NCBI GenBank assembly: GCA_963705955.1
Contig: CAVPLH010000006.1
Span: forward strand, 1,240,001-1,304,000
DNA length: 64,000 nt
Reading direction: 5' to 3'
From: WHSW01 sp963705955
GTDB taxonomy: Bacteria; Actinomycetota; Thermoleophilia; Solirubrobacterales; 70-9
Shown here: positions 1-8,825 of the stretch, piece by piece
Layout: each line of letters opens with the position of its first letter
How positions within the stretch are numbered: position 1 is the first letter of the stretch
Made by a program: the position numbers and the translations under genes
The notes under the pieces: model-generated
Seen by the model: only the letters and a program-made list of their open reading frames with translations
Told to the model about the DNA's origin: nothing
Databases searched by the model: none

Positions 1-1010
1 GGGCAGGCGCCGCGTCGTCGGTCGACGGGACGGCGCCGAGGAGCGCCCCGCGGAGCTCGTCGAGGCCGGCGCCGGTCGCCGACGAGATCGCGAGCACGCC
101 GAGCGTCGACTCGCCGAGCCGCCGCCGCCAGGCGGCCACCGACGCCTCGACCTCCTCCGCGGGCAGCAGGTCGCGCTTCGTCAGCACGACCAGCTCGGGC
201 AACAGCTCGAGCCCGGCACCGTGCGCCGCGAGCTCGCCGCGGACCGTCGCGTAGGCCGCCTCGGGATCGGTACCCGGCCCGAGCTCGACGAGGTGGACGA
301 GGGCCCGACAACGCTCGACGTGGGCGAGGAACTCGTGGCCGAGCCCGGCGCCCTCGGCGGCGCCCTCGATCAGCCCGGGGATATCGGCGAGCACGAGTTG
401 TCGCTCGCCGTCGTCGATCGTCCCCAGCACCGGCTCGAGCGTCGTGAACGGATAGTCCGCGACCTTCGGCGCAGCCCGCGTCAGCCTGCCCAGCAACGAG
501 GACTTGCCGGCGTTCGGGAGCCCGACGAGGCCGGCGTCGGCGAGCAGCTTCAGCCGCAGCTCGATCCACCCCGACTGGCCGCCGAGCCCGCGTTCCGCGA
601 ACCGCGGAGCCTGGCGGGTCGAGTTGGCGAACCGCTTGTTGCCGTGCCCGCCCGCCCCCCCGTGAGCGACCACCGCCCGCTGCCCGGGCTCGACCAGGTC
701 GTAGCGCTCGCCCTCGAGGCCCTCGGCCGTCGTCCCCGGCGGCACCGGGATCAGCTCGTCGTCGCCGCGGGCGCCGTGGCGCTGCTTGCCCTGGCCGTGG
801 CCGCCGCGCCCCGCACGGTGATGGGGCGAGAAGCGCAGCGCCGCGAGGTCGCGGCGCGACGGGTCGCAGACGAGCGTCACGTCGCCGCCGCGACCGCCGT
901 CGCCGCCGTCGGGCCCGCCCCGCGGCACGTGCGCCTCGCGGCGAAACGAGACGACGCCGTTGCCGCCGGCGCCGCCCTCGACGTAGATCCTGGCGCGGTC
1001 GTGGAGCATC
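1..1010 (-). CDS. obg: GTPase Obg (CgtA), C-terminus beyond window
   Basis: Obg-family GTPase that binds the 50S subunit and acts in ribosome maturation. About 336 codons are visible; the end lies before base 1. The start MLHDRARIYVEGG opens the glycine-rich Obg fold (residues ~1-160: GGAGGNG, GGDGGRGG, GGAGGHGNKRF). The G domain follows with P-loop GLPNAGKSS, G3 ADIPGLIEGA and G4 TKRD. The ATG at 1010 is chosen because it gives the usual Obg N-terminus. In many bacteria obg directly follows rplU-rpmA; here an ECF sigma/anti-sigma pair lies between. The longer plus-strand reading frame over this region is its shadow. Confidence 0.95.
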
Positions 1011-1168
1011 GGATCAACGGTAGACGGGTTCACGGCCACGAGAGAGCGAGCACAAGCCGACGGCCGCCCGTCGACAGCGCGGGACCCGGGAGTGCCTAGA
1101 TGATTGATTCCACGGAGTCGCGTGCGCGGGGGCGCTCGGGACCGAGCTGGGCGTGGCCGGCGGGCGCA

Positions 1169-1190
1169 GCCCATGCCGGTTGGCATGGGC
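1169..1190. terminator. Perfect 9-bp hairpin downstream of the sigma/anti-sigma pair
   Basis: GCCCATGCC, loop GGTT, then GGCATGGGC: a perfect 9-bp stem with a 4-base loop. It lies in the 253-base gap between the anti-sigma stop and the obg start, about 75 bases past the stop. No T-tract follows on either strand, so factor-independent termination is uncertain. The rest of 1011-1263 holds nothing recognisable. obg may have its own promoter here, but no clear -35/-10 pair was found. Confidence 0.45.
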
Positions 1191-1263
1191 AAGTCCCGAC
1201 GGGCGCGATCCAGCGACGGTATCCGGGCGTCATCCGCGTGCGTGAGGTCGTGGGATCACTCAT

Positions 1264-1530
1264 CTAGCCGCCGGCGCCGGAGTGCCAGTCGCTGAACGCG
1301 TGCAGCAGCTCCCCGCGGGCCTCGGCGCTGATCGACTCCTCCGGGATCCTCCCGATCGCCTCCAGCGTGATCCGCATCTGGCCGAGGTAGCGGAGGCAGG
1401 GCGGGCAGACCTCCATGTGGGCATCGAAGCGCTCCCGCTCGGTGGCGGCCATCCGCCCCTCGAGGTAATCGGTAACCAGCTCTACGAATTCGCTGCAGCT
1501 CATCGTCTCACCGAGCGACCCACCGTTCAT
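1264..1530 (-). CDS. Zinc-finger anti-sigma factor
   Basis: An 88-residue putative zf-HC2 anti-sigma factor. The motif HMEVCPPC (H-x3-C-x2-C), preceded by CSEFVELVTDYLEG, is the zinc-binding anti-sigma signature. No membrane segment is visible, so it is probably a soluble, perhaps redox-sensing, form. The ATG at 1530 overlaps the TGA of the upstream sigma gene (ATGA), which implies translational coupling and a cognate pair. A second in-frame ATG nine codons on (MSCSEF) is an alternative start. The longer open frame reaching 1800 is shadow of the sigma gene. Confidence 0.85.
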   Translation of the reverse strand: MNGGSLGETMSCSEFVELVTDYLEGRMAATERERFDAHMEVCPPCLRYLGQMRITLEAIGRIPEESISAEARGELLHAFSDWHSGAGG

Positions 1531-2180
1531 GCCCCCACCCCCTGGGCTGCGAAGTAGGCCTCCAGCGCCGCGCGGACCTTGGATCGCGCACGGTGAAGGA
1601 GCACTCGCTGGTTGGTCTCGCTGAGGCCGAGAACGTTGCACGCATCGTCGGCCGGATAGCCCTGGAGGTCGCGCAGGGCGAGCACGTCGCGCTGGCGCGG
1701 CGGCAAAGCGCCGATCGCATCGAGCAGAACGTCCCTGACCTCGTTGCTCTCCAGCTGGGCGTCGACCCCCTCCCACTCCGCCGGTGGCCGCGACCACCAT
1801 CCGGGACGCTGTCCGTCCCGGCCCTGGAAGCGATCGGCGTCGACGGCCGGCTCGTCGCGCCCCTCCTCGCGCCGGCGACCGAGGAACGAGAACGGCAGCG
1901 TCCGCTTCTCGCGCTCGCCGCGGCTACGCGCGGTGTTGAGCAGGATCTGGAAGATCCAGGTGCGCAGCGAGGAACGACCCTCGAACCGGTCGATCCCCTT
2001 GATCACCCCGAGCCAGGTGTCCTGGACGACCTCCTCGGCGACCGCGCGGCTCGGGACGTGGGCGAGCGCCAGCCGCGTCAGCGCCGGCGAGAGCTCGTCG
2101 ACCAGCTCCGCGAACGCTGCCTCGTCGCCGCGGCGCAGCGCCTCGACCAGCTCCTGGTCGGTGCTCGAGCCTGCCTCCAT
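1527..2180 (-). CDS. ECF-type RNA polymerase sigma factor
   Basis: A 217-residue sigma-70 family protein of the extracytoplasmic-function type. Region 2 (residues ~10-90) includes EEVVQDTWLGVIKGIDRFEG and SSLRTWIFQILLNTARSR. A charged linker of about 50 residues follows. Region 4 (~150-210) has LPPRQRDVLALRDLQGYPA and RVLLHRARSKVR. It is coupled to the zinc-finger anti-sigma gene, so it is probably held inactive until a signal releases it. The regulon cannot be read from the window. Confidence 0.92.
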   Translation of the reverse strand: MEAGSSTDQELVEALRRGDEAAFAELVDELSPALTRLALAHVPSRAVAEEVVQDTWLGVIKGIDRFEGRSSLRTWIFQILLNTARSRGEREKRTLPFSFLGRRREEGRDEPAVDADRFQGRDGQRPGWWSRPPAEWEGVDAQLESNEVRDVLLDAIGALPPRQRDVLALRDLQGYPADDACNVLGLSETNQRVLLHRARSKVRAALEAYFAAQGVGA

Positions 2181-2256
2181 CGCTCGCCAGCCTAACCGCG
2201 CATCGCGGCCGCGATGCGCCGGGACGAGTGCCCCGGCGTCCGCTCGTCAGCCGCCG

Positions 2257-2514
2257 CTAGGAGTCCTCGGAGGCGACCGAGACGACGCGGCCCTTGCGCG
2301 AGGGCGTGAACTCGACCGTTCCGGCGCGGGTGGCGAAGATCGTGTGATCGCGACCGAGGCCGGCGCCGTCGCCGGGACGGAAGCGGGTACCGCGCTGGCG
2401 GACGATGATCTCGCCGCCGCCGACCTTCTGGCCCGCGAAGATCTTCACGCCGAGCATCTTCGGGTTCGAGTCGCGACCGTTGCGGCTCGAGCCGAGCCCC
2501 TTCTTGTGAGCCAT
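2257..2514 (-). CDS. rpmA: 50S ribosomal protein L27
   Basis: Full-length L27 of 85 residues starting MAHKKGLGSSRNGRDS. It keeps the N-terminal arm that reaches the peptidyl transferase centre and has no Firmicutes-type cleavable extension. GQKVGGGEIIVRQRG is the family core. It lies 4 bases after the rplU stop in the usual rplU-rpmA order. Confidence 0.97.
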   Translation of the reverse strand: MAHKKGLGSSRNGRDSNPKMLGVKIFAGQKVGGGEIIVRQRGTRFRPGDGAGLGRDHTIFATRAGTVEFTPSRKGRVVSVASEDS

Positions 2515-2518
2515 CCGC

Positions 2519-3098
2519 CTACTCCTCCTTCTCGGTCGCCGGCTTCTCGGCCGGCGCCTTCTTCGCCGCCGGCTTCTTCGCCGCCGCCGGCTTCTTCGCC
2601 GCGGGCTTCTTGGCGGCCGGCTTCTTCGCGGCCGGCTTCTTCGCCGCCGGCTTCTTGGCGGGCGCCGGCTTCTTCGCCGGCGCCTTCCTCGCCGCAGGCT
2701 TCTCGGTAGCGGTCTCGGCCTTCGCCTCTCCCTGCTCCCTGCTCCCTGCTCCCTGCTCCCTGCTCGCCGGCTTCCGCGTCAGCATCTTCACCTCGGTCAC
2801 CTCGAGCCTCGTCAGCTCGGAGCGGTGGCCGGCGCGCTTGCGGTAGCCCTTCTTGGCGCGGTACTTGAACACGCGGATCTTCTGCCCGCGCTCGTGCCCG
2901 GCGACGACCGCCTCGACCTTGACCTTCTCGAGCTTGTCGGCCTCGAGCACGACGTCGCTGTCGCCGCGGAACATCACCGCGCCGCAGGTTGACCTTGGCG
3001 CCCTCGTCGTCGGGCAGCCGGTCGACGAGCAGGGTGGTGCCCTGCTCGGCGCGGTACTGCTTGCCGCCGGTCTCGACTATCGCGTACGTCTCAGCCAT
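2519..3098 (-). CDS. rplU: 50S ribosomal protein L21 with long Lys/Ala/Pro tail (apparent frameshift)
   Basis: L21 binds 23S rRNA in the large subunit. The N-terminus MAETYAIVETGGKQY and the region after the frame change (VMFRGDSDVVLEADKL, KIRVFKYRAKKGYRKRAGHR) are ordinary L21. They lie in different frames that join near 2981; one surplus base fits. A break in an essential ribosomal gene is most likely sequence error. About 90 residues are added to the usual ~100: first an SREQGAG repeat, then KPAAK-type repeats like histone H1 or nucleoid proteins. The start at 3098 is preceded by GAGG about 12 bases upstream; an ATG at 3110 (MDERMAET) is an alternative. Confidence 0.9.
2530..2700 (-). repeat. 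15-bp degenerate repeats coding KPAAK pentads
   Basis: This stretch of rplU is built from about ten variants of a 15-base unit (plus strand approximately ggccggcttcttcgc). Each unit codes a Lys-Lys-Pro-Ala-Ala type pentad, giving a basic, disordered C-terminal tail. The unit length keeps frame, so copy-number change would only alter tail length. Confidence 0.85.
2728..2762 (-). repeat. Five perfect tandem copies of a 7-bp unit inside rplU
   Basis: CTCCCTG is repeated five times without mismatch on the plus strand. Seven is not a multiple of three, so every three copies code one SREQGAG heptad. Gain or loss of one copy would shift the frame of the basic tail while leaving the L21 core intact. 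Confidence 0.9.
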
Positions 3099-3102
3099 CC
3101 GT

Positions 3103-5037
3103 TCATCCATCCTCGCCGGAGCCGTTTCCGCTCCGGGCACGACTACGGCGCCTGCCGCCGCGGCGGCCTCGGCGCCGTCCAGAGGACGACGATTCTAGCT
3201 TCTCGCCGCTCGGCTCCACCTTGTCGCCGTTCGCGTCGAGCAGCGATGCCGTGGCCGCGGAGCGGGCGACGCTTTCGATCCGCACCAGCCTCCGCTCGCC
3301 GACGTGCCCGCCCCCGCCGCCGACGCTGACGATGTAGGAATCGACCCGGGCGATCGCGTCGTCGGCGTCGTACATATGCGGCTCCTCGATCGTCACCAGC
3401 ACCTCCTCGCCGACCCGGAACGGCAGCGCCCGCTCCTCGATCTCGGCGCGGCTCCCGCGGTCGACCACGTCGTAGGTGTCGATCGCCAGCGCCTCGCCGC
3501 CCTCGAAGTGGAAGTGCTTCCCGGTCTCCTGCTCGAGCTCGACCAGGCCGCTCTCCTCGGCGACCAGCTCGGCCGCGACGTGCGGGTTGACGCGGACCAG
3601 GAACGCCTCCGGATCCGGCTCCGCTGCGGCGAGCTCGCGGAGGCGGCGTATCACCTCGATCGCCATCGTCTCCTCGGAGGGCACGACGCCCTCGCCCTCG
3701 CAGGTCGGGCAGGTGCGGGTGAGGATCTCGCGGACCCCGTCGGTGACGTTCTGGCGGGTCATCTCGACCAGGCCGAGCGGCGAGACCTCCATCACGTAGG
3801 ACTTCGTCTTGTCGACGTCGAGCGCCTTCTTCAGCGTCTTCAGCACCTGGTCGCGGTTCTTCGCCTTCGCCATGTCGATGAAGTCGATGACGATGATCCC
3901 GCCGATGTCGCGGAGCCTCAGCTGGCGCACGACCTCCTCGGCGGCCTCGACGTTGACCTTCGTGATCGTGTCCTCGAGCCGGCCCCGGCCACGGCCGGTG
4001 AAGCTGCCCGTGTTGACGTCGATCACGGTCAGCGCCTCTGCGTAGTCGATCATCAGGTAGCCGCCCGAGGAGAGGTCGGCCCGCCGCGAGAGGACCTGGT
4101 CGAACGCCTCCGCGGCGCCCTCGCGCTCGAGCAGCGGCCGCGGGTCCTCGTAGAGCTCGACGAAATCGACCAGCTCCGGCGCCGTGCGCTGGAAGAAGCT
4201 GGTCACCCGGTGGTGCTGCTTCGGGTCGTCGATCACCGCGCCGTCGAACTCCTTCGTGAGCACGTCGCGCAGCACCCGGATCGAGAGGTCGGCCTCCTGG
4301 AAGACCAGGTTCGGCGCCTTGACCTCCTTCGAGCGCCGCTCCATCACCTCGTGCAGCTTGTGCAGGTAGTCGAGGTCGCGCTCGAAATCGGCCTTGCGCG
4401 CCCCCTGCGCGGCGGTCCGGACGATCACCCCGCCGTCGCCCTTGTGCAGCTTCTGGAGCAGCTTGCGCTGCCGGTCGCGCTCCGCGTCCGGAAGCCGCCG
4501 CGAGGCACCGACCCCGGCCCCCGACGGCATGTAGACGAGATAGCGGCCGGCGATCGAGAGCTGCATCGAGAGCCGCGCGCCCTTCGTCTTCAGCGGGTCC
4601 TTGACCACCTGGACGAGGACCTCCTGCTTCGGCTTGATCAGCTCGTCGATCCGCCGCCCGCGGCCGTGGCCGCGCCGCGGCACCTTCTGGCCGTCGGGGA
4701 GCACGATCTCGTCGACGTGCAGGAAGCCGTTCCGCTCCAGCCCGATGTCGACGAACGCCGCCTCCATCCCGGGCAGGACGTTGTCGACGACGCCCTTGTA
4801 GATGTTGCCGACGATCGACCGCGAGCCCTTGCGCTCGACGTAGAGCTCGGCCACCTTCATCCCGTCGCTGCGGGATGCGCGTCCGGTCTTCTCCGCACCG
4901 CCTCCGCGGGCGGTCCGGGTCGCAGCGCTGCGACCGCCGTTGCTTGCGGATCCGCCCTGGCGGGCCGATCCCTTTCCTTCGAGTACCGCGACGCGGGTCT
5001 CACCCGCGTCGACGGAGACGAGAATTCGCTTCTTCAG
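3103..5037 (-). CDS. rng: Ribonuclease E/G family endoribonuclease, CTG start
   Basis: Endoribonuclease for rRNA and mRNA processing, about 644 residues. The N-terminal strand ILVSVDAGETRVAVLE and VGNIYKGVVDNVLPGMEAAF match RNase G. Catalytic aspartates lie in VIDVNTG and IIVIDFIDM, and the Zn-link motif is CPTCEGEG. The first ATG in frame (4860) would delete the opening strand. A CTG at 5037 restores it and lies 8 bases after a GAGG core inside GAGGTGATC, an exact anti-Shine-Dalgarno match. A low-complexity insert of ~35 residues separates the first strand from VAELYVER. The C-terminal tail is Arg/Gly/Ser-rich. The gene overlaps the rodA stop region and ends 4 bases before rplU. Confidence 0.93.
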   Translation of the reverse strand: MKKRILVSVDAGETRVAVLEGKGSARQGGSASNGGRSAATRTARGGGAEKTGRASRSDGMKVAELYVERKGSRSIVGNIYKGVVDNVLPGMEAAFVDIGLERNGFLHVDEIVLPDGQKVPRRGHGRGRRIDELIKPKQEVLVQVVKDPLKTKGARLSMQLSIAGRYLVYMPSGAGVGASRRLPDAERDRQRKLLQKLHKGDGGVIVRTAAQGARKADFERDLDYLHKLHEVMERRSKEVKAPNLVFQEADLSIRVLRDVLTKEFDGAVIDDPKQHHRVTSFFQRTAPELVDFVELYEDPRPLLEREGAAEAFDQVLSRRADLSSGGYLMIDYAEALTVIDVNTGSFTGRGRGRLEDTITKVNVEAAEEVVRQLRLRDIGGIIVIDFIDMAKAKNRDQVLKTLKKALDVDKTKSYVMEVSPLGLVEMTRQNVTDGVREILTRTCPTCEGEGVVPSEETMAIEVIRRLRELAAAEPDPEAFLVRVNPHVAAELVAEESGLVELEQETGKHFHFEGGEALAIDTYDVVDRGSRAEIEERALPFRVGEEVLVTIEEPHMYDADDAIARVDSYIVSVGGGGGHVGERRLVRIESVARSAATASLLDANGDKVEPSGEKLESSSSGRRRGRRGGRRRSRARSGNGSGEDG

Positions 5038-5040
5038 TTA

Positions 5041-5049
5041 GATCACCTC
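5041..5049 (-). promoter_or_regulatory. Strong Shine-Dalgarno deciding the CTG start of rng
   Basis: GAGGTGATC on the minus strand matches the 3' end of 16S rRNA over nine bases and ends 3 bases before CTG at 5037-5035. It overlaps the TGA stop of rodA, so the two genes are probably translationally linked. Confidence 0.75.
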
Positions 5050-6238
5050 AAAACGGAGTCGTGCCCCGCTTCGAGGTGAGCTGCGCTTGCACGTAGATGC
5101 TCTGCAGGAGTCCCAACGCCAAGAAGGTGACGATGACGGACGACCCGCCCGAGCTCATCAACGGCAATGGAATCCCGGTGATCGGCATGATCCCGAGGTT
5201 CATTCCGACGTTGACGAAGACCTGGAACATCAGCATCGCGGCGATCGCGCCGGCGATCATGCTCCCGTACAGGTTCTTCGAAAGAGTCATTGTGCGCAGC
5301 GCCCTCCAGATGAGCAGGGCGTATAGAGAGAGTAGGAACGCGGCGCCGAGAAAGCCGAAGCGCTCGCCGACCACCGCAAAGATGAAGTCGGTGTGCCGCT
5401 CCGGCAAAAAGCCGTTCTCTGTTTGAGTTGCGTCATCGCCGCGTCCCGTCTTGCCCCCGGAGCCTACGGCGATCAGAGCTTGATTGATCTGATAGCTCGA
5501 ATCCGCCGGATCGTCGCTCGGATGCAGGAATGCCGTGAGGCGATCCTGCTGGTAACTGGCGAGTACCGGCATCCCGACCGCGGGAGCGATGACCAAGACG
5601 ATAGCGACCGCGGCAGCCGCGATCGCCCCGAGGGTCGCGAAATGCCTCCAGCTGACCCCGGCGATGAAGAGGATCGAGAGCGTGATCACGCAGTAGACCA
5701 GCGCCGTCCCGAGGTCGGGCTGGATGAAGACCAGCGCCGCCGGAATCAGGCCGAGCGCCAGGATCCGGATCGTCCGCCGGACGTCGGATCCCTGGCGGCC
5801 GCGGTCGATCACGAACGCCGCCAGGGCGACGATCAGCATCACCTTGCCGAGCTCGGAGGGCTGGAAGGTGAAGAACGGCAGATCGATCCAGCGGCGCGAT
5901 CCACGGGTCGCCTCGCCGAGCACGAGGACGAGCAGGATGAGCCCGATCATCGCCGTGTAGATCCCGACCCGCAGCTCGCGGAACCGCGAGTAGTCGATCC
6001 GCGCGACCGCGAACATCAGGGCGATCCCGACGACCGCGTAGATCGACTGGCGGACGACGTAGTAGTACGGGTTCCCGGGCACGTCGTGGGTGGTGACGAC
6101 GCCGAGCGTGTAGATGCTGAACGCGATCAGGCCGAGGCCCGCGATCAGCATCAGCGGGTCGAGCCGCCTCAGTCCGGCGCGCTCGAGCAGTCCGGCTCGC
6201 GGCTGCTCGAAGGGGCGTGGGCGGGGGACGGCCTCCAT
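5048..6238 (-). CDS. rodA: Peptidoglycan glycosyltransferase RodA (SEDS family)
   Basis: About 396 residues with roughly ten membrane spans. It polymerises lipid II for lateral wall growth in partnership with class B PBP2. SEDS signatures include FQPSELGKVMLIVALA, QPDLGTALVY, ERHTDFIFAVVGERFG and the C-terminal GIPLPLMSSGGSS. The start is set at the ATG at 6238 (MEAVPRPRP), 4 bases after the mrdA stop; an in-frame extension upstream runs into mrdA. The mrdA-rodA pairing is the standard elongasome arrangement. Confidence 0.95.
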   Translation of the reverse strand: MEAVPRPRPFEQPRAGLLERAGLRRLDPLMLIAGLGLIAFSIYTLGVVTTHDVPGNPYYYVVRQSIYAVVGIALMFAVARIDYSRFRELRVGIYTAMIGLILLVLVLGEATRGSRRWIDLPFFTFQPSELGKVMLIVALAAFVIDRGRQGSDVRRTIRILALGLIPAALVFIQPDLGTALVYCVITLSILFIAGVSWRHFATLGAIAAAAVAIVLVIAPAVGMPVLASYQQDRLTAFLHPSDDPADSSYQINQALIAVGSGGKTGRGDDATQTENGFLPERHTDFIFAVVGERFGFLGAAFLLSLYALLIWRALRTMTLSKNLYGSMIAGAIAAMLMFQVFVNVGMNLGIMPITGIPLPLMSSGGSSVIVTFLALGLLQSIYVQAQLTSKRGTTPF

Positions 6239-6242
6239 CAGA

Positions 6243-8184
6243 TCACTCGATGTTCGCCGTCCCGGCATCGACGCTCTGGATCTTCGCCTCGTTGACGTGC
6301 AACAGCTGGTCGAGGATCTGCCTCGCCGCCGGAGCGGCGCTGTCGGCGCCGAAGCCGCCGCGCTCGATCGTCACGGCGACCACGTACTTGGGGTTGTCGT
6401 ACGGAGCGAGGGCGATGTACCACGACTGATCGAAGCCCGAGCCCGTCTCGGCCGTACCGGTCTTGCCGGCGATCTGGACCGGATAGCCGCCGAAGACCGG
6501 ATACGAGGTCCCGCCCGGCTCCATCGCCGCCTGGTTGAGGCCGGTGAGGATCGCGTCGCGCCAGGCCGGGTTGATGTCGACGTGGCGGCGCGGCGCCGGG
6601 TCGATCTCCTGGACCGTGCGTCCCTGGGGGTCGTCGACGCGCAGGCCGACGTGCGGGCGGACGATGTCGCCGCCGTTCGCGATCGCCCCGTAGGCGACCG
6701 CCATCTGCAGCGGATCCGCCTGCAGGTCGCCCTGGCCGACCGCGAGGTTGACGTTGTCGCCGACCGTCCACGGACGATCGGTGAGCTCCCCCTTCGAGAT
6801 GCAGACTTCCTTTCCGCAGGGGGAGTCGGGCGAGGTGTTGCGCTTGAAGTTCTCGTTTCGCCACTGCGGCGTCGGCAGCAGGCCGGCACCCTCGCCGCCG
6901 ACGTCGAGGCCGGTCGGCTCGCCGATCCCGAGGCTGCGGGCCCAGGCCTGCAGCGGGCCGCCCTCCGGCTGCTGGGGCCGGTCCATGTCGAATCCGAGGT
7001 TGTAGAAGAAGACGTCGGAGGAGACCTTGAGCGCCGAGACGAGGCTGACCGGCCCGTTGACGGCACCGCCGGCGTTGTGGAGCACCTGGCCGTCGCCGAG
7101 CGCGAACGACCCGGTGTCGTCGATGATCGTCCCGATCCCGATCGTCCCCGAGTCGAGCGCCGCGAGCGAGGTGATCGGCTTGAAGGTCGAGCCGGTCGGA
7201 TAGAGGCCGTTGGTCGCACGGTCGAACAGGGGCGCTCCGTTCGCCTCCGAGGTGAGCGCCTTGTAGACCGACTGCGGGACCAGCGGCTTCGCGAAGACCG
7301 CAGGATCGTAGGAGGGGCTCGAGCCGAGCCCGAGCAGCTCCCCGTTGCGGACGTTCATCGCGACGAACCCGCCCGGCAGCCCCTGCGCCGAGATCGCGTC
7401 CTGGCCGGCGCGCTGGACGTCGTCGTCGAGCGTCAGCACGAGGTTGTTGCCGCTCTGCGGGTCGCGGGTCGAGAGCTGGCCGCCGGTCGGCTGGCCGGAG
7501 GCGTCGACCTGGACCCGCGTCGCCCCGTTGACGCCGCGCAGCAGGCTGTCGTAGGTGTACTCGACCCCCCCCTTGCCGACCTTGTCGCCCGGCTCGAGGC
7601 TCTGATAGCGCGGGTCCTTGAGGTCGTCGTTGGTGACCTCGCCGACGTAGCCGAGCACGTGCGCTGCCACGCGTGCCCTGGGGATACTGGCGCACGAACA
7701 CGCGCTGCACCGAGACACCCGGGAAGCGGTCCTGGTTCTCGCGCAGGTAGTAGACGGTGTCGTAGGGGACGTCGCGGCGCAGGGTCGCGGCGCACGCGGC
7801 GCACTCCTTGGCCTCGGCGCGGATCCTGTGGCGGATCTGCTCCGGGCGCAGGCCGGCGACCTGCTGGAGGTGGCGGAACTCCTTCGCGCGGCGCGCCTTC
7901 GACGCCGGGAGGTCGGTCTGCTTGACCTGCAATTCGAGCGCCGTGCGGTTGTCGACCAGCACCTGGCCGTGGCGGTCGGTGATCTGCCCGCGCGGCGCCT
8001 GGACGGTGAACTCGCGCACCTGGTTGTTCTGGGCCTCGGCCTTGTAGTGGTCCCCGGAGAGCACCTGCAGGTACCAGAGCCGGAAGAAGACGATCGCGAA
8101 CATCGCCAGCCCGACCCCGCCGAGGACCGCGACCCGAAGCGCGAACTGCGCCGGCATCGGTCCCTTCAGGTCGCCGCGGCCCAT
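6243..8184 (-). CDS. mrdA: Penicillin-binding protein 2, class B transpeptidase (apparent frameshift)
   Basis: Elongasome D,D-transpeptidase of about 647 codons. It has one N-terminal span (VAVLGGVGLAMFAIVFFRLW), a PBP dimerisation region (QAPRGQITDRHG), and the transpeptidase motifs STFK (in PTGSTFKP), SSD and KTG (in IAGKTGTAE). The N-terminal part (8184 to ~7680) and the rest (~7675 to 6243) are in different frames; ARVAAHVLGYVGE restarts at once in the new frame, so a single-base indel near 7676 explains it. The ATG at 8184 shares its A with the mreD stop (TGATG); a GTG at 8187 is the alternative. Confidence 0.92.
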
Positions 8185-8825
8185 CACCTCACCCCGCCTC
8201 CGACGGCGGAGCCCGGACCGCGGCTCGAGCCGGATGCGGTCCGCACCCGGCCGGTGCCCGAGTGACCGGAGCCGCGGCGCCGGCGGCGGATCCCGAGCGG
8301 CGAGCGGCGCGCCGGCGGTGTGTAGTCGACGAGCCCGGCCCGCAGCGCGAGCCGGATCAGGGGGTAGATGCCGAACGCGAGCAGGAACGCAAGCAGGCCC
8401 TGGACGACGATCTCGCGCACGACCAGGAGGCTGACGGTCGCGTCGACCCCGAGCATCAGCTCGATCGCCGCGAAGCCGAACGCCCCGACCAGGGTCAGCC
8501 CGCCCGCGAGCAGCGCCGGGACGTAGCGGTTCGTGATCGTCGCGCCCTCGCGGTAACGGCCCGCCAGGTAGCCGATCGAGAGCAGGACGAGCGAGGAGAC
8601 GCCGAGCGTCTGCAGGAGCACCGAGTCGAGCAGGAAGCCGGCGGCGAAGCCGCAGACCGCCCCGACGACGCCGCCGCCGATCAACCCCAGCGAGACGATC
8701 ACAACCGGCAGCACGTTCGGGGCCACGCCGAGGATCGAGAGGAAGGAGAAGAACGAGACCTGGAGGATCACGGTGAGGATCAGGATCAGCGCGATGCGGA
8801 TCGCGATCGGCCTGGTGACGATCAT
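8184..8825 (-). CDS. mreD: Rod shape-determining protein MreD
   Basis: A 213-residue membrane protein with about five hydrophobic spans between residues 8 and 165. A Gly/Arg/Ser-rich tail of ~45 residues follows. It is recognised by position between mreC and mrdA and by the span pattern, since the family has little sequence conservation. The ATG overlaps the mreC TGA (ATGA). Confidence 0.88.
   Translation of the reverse strand: MIVTRPIAIRIALILILTVILQVSFFSFLSILGVAPNVLPVVIVSLGLIGGGVVGAVCGFAAGFLLDSVLLQTLGVSSLVLLSIGYLAGRYREGATITNRYVPALLAGGLTLVGAFGFAAIELMLGVDATVSLLVVREIVVQGLLAFLLAFGIYPLIRLALRAGLVDYTPPARRSPLGIRRRRRGSGHSGTGRVRTASGSSRGPGSAVGGGVR

Noticed and set aside
221..1099. Long plus-strand frame opposite obg
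   Set aside because: Shadow of obg; Arg/Ala-rich composition and no recognisable domain. Many such antisense frames occur because of the high GC content.
1254..1266. 13-base identity (ATCACTCATCTAG) with 33120-33132
   Set aside because: A single 13-mer match is expected by chance in 64 kb and neither copy has conserved flanks.
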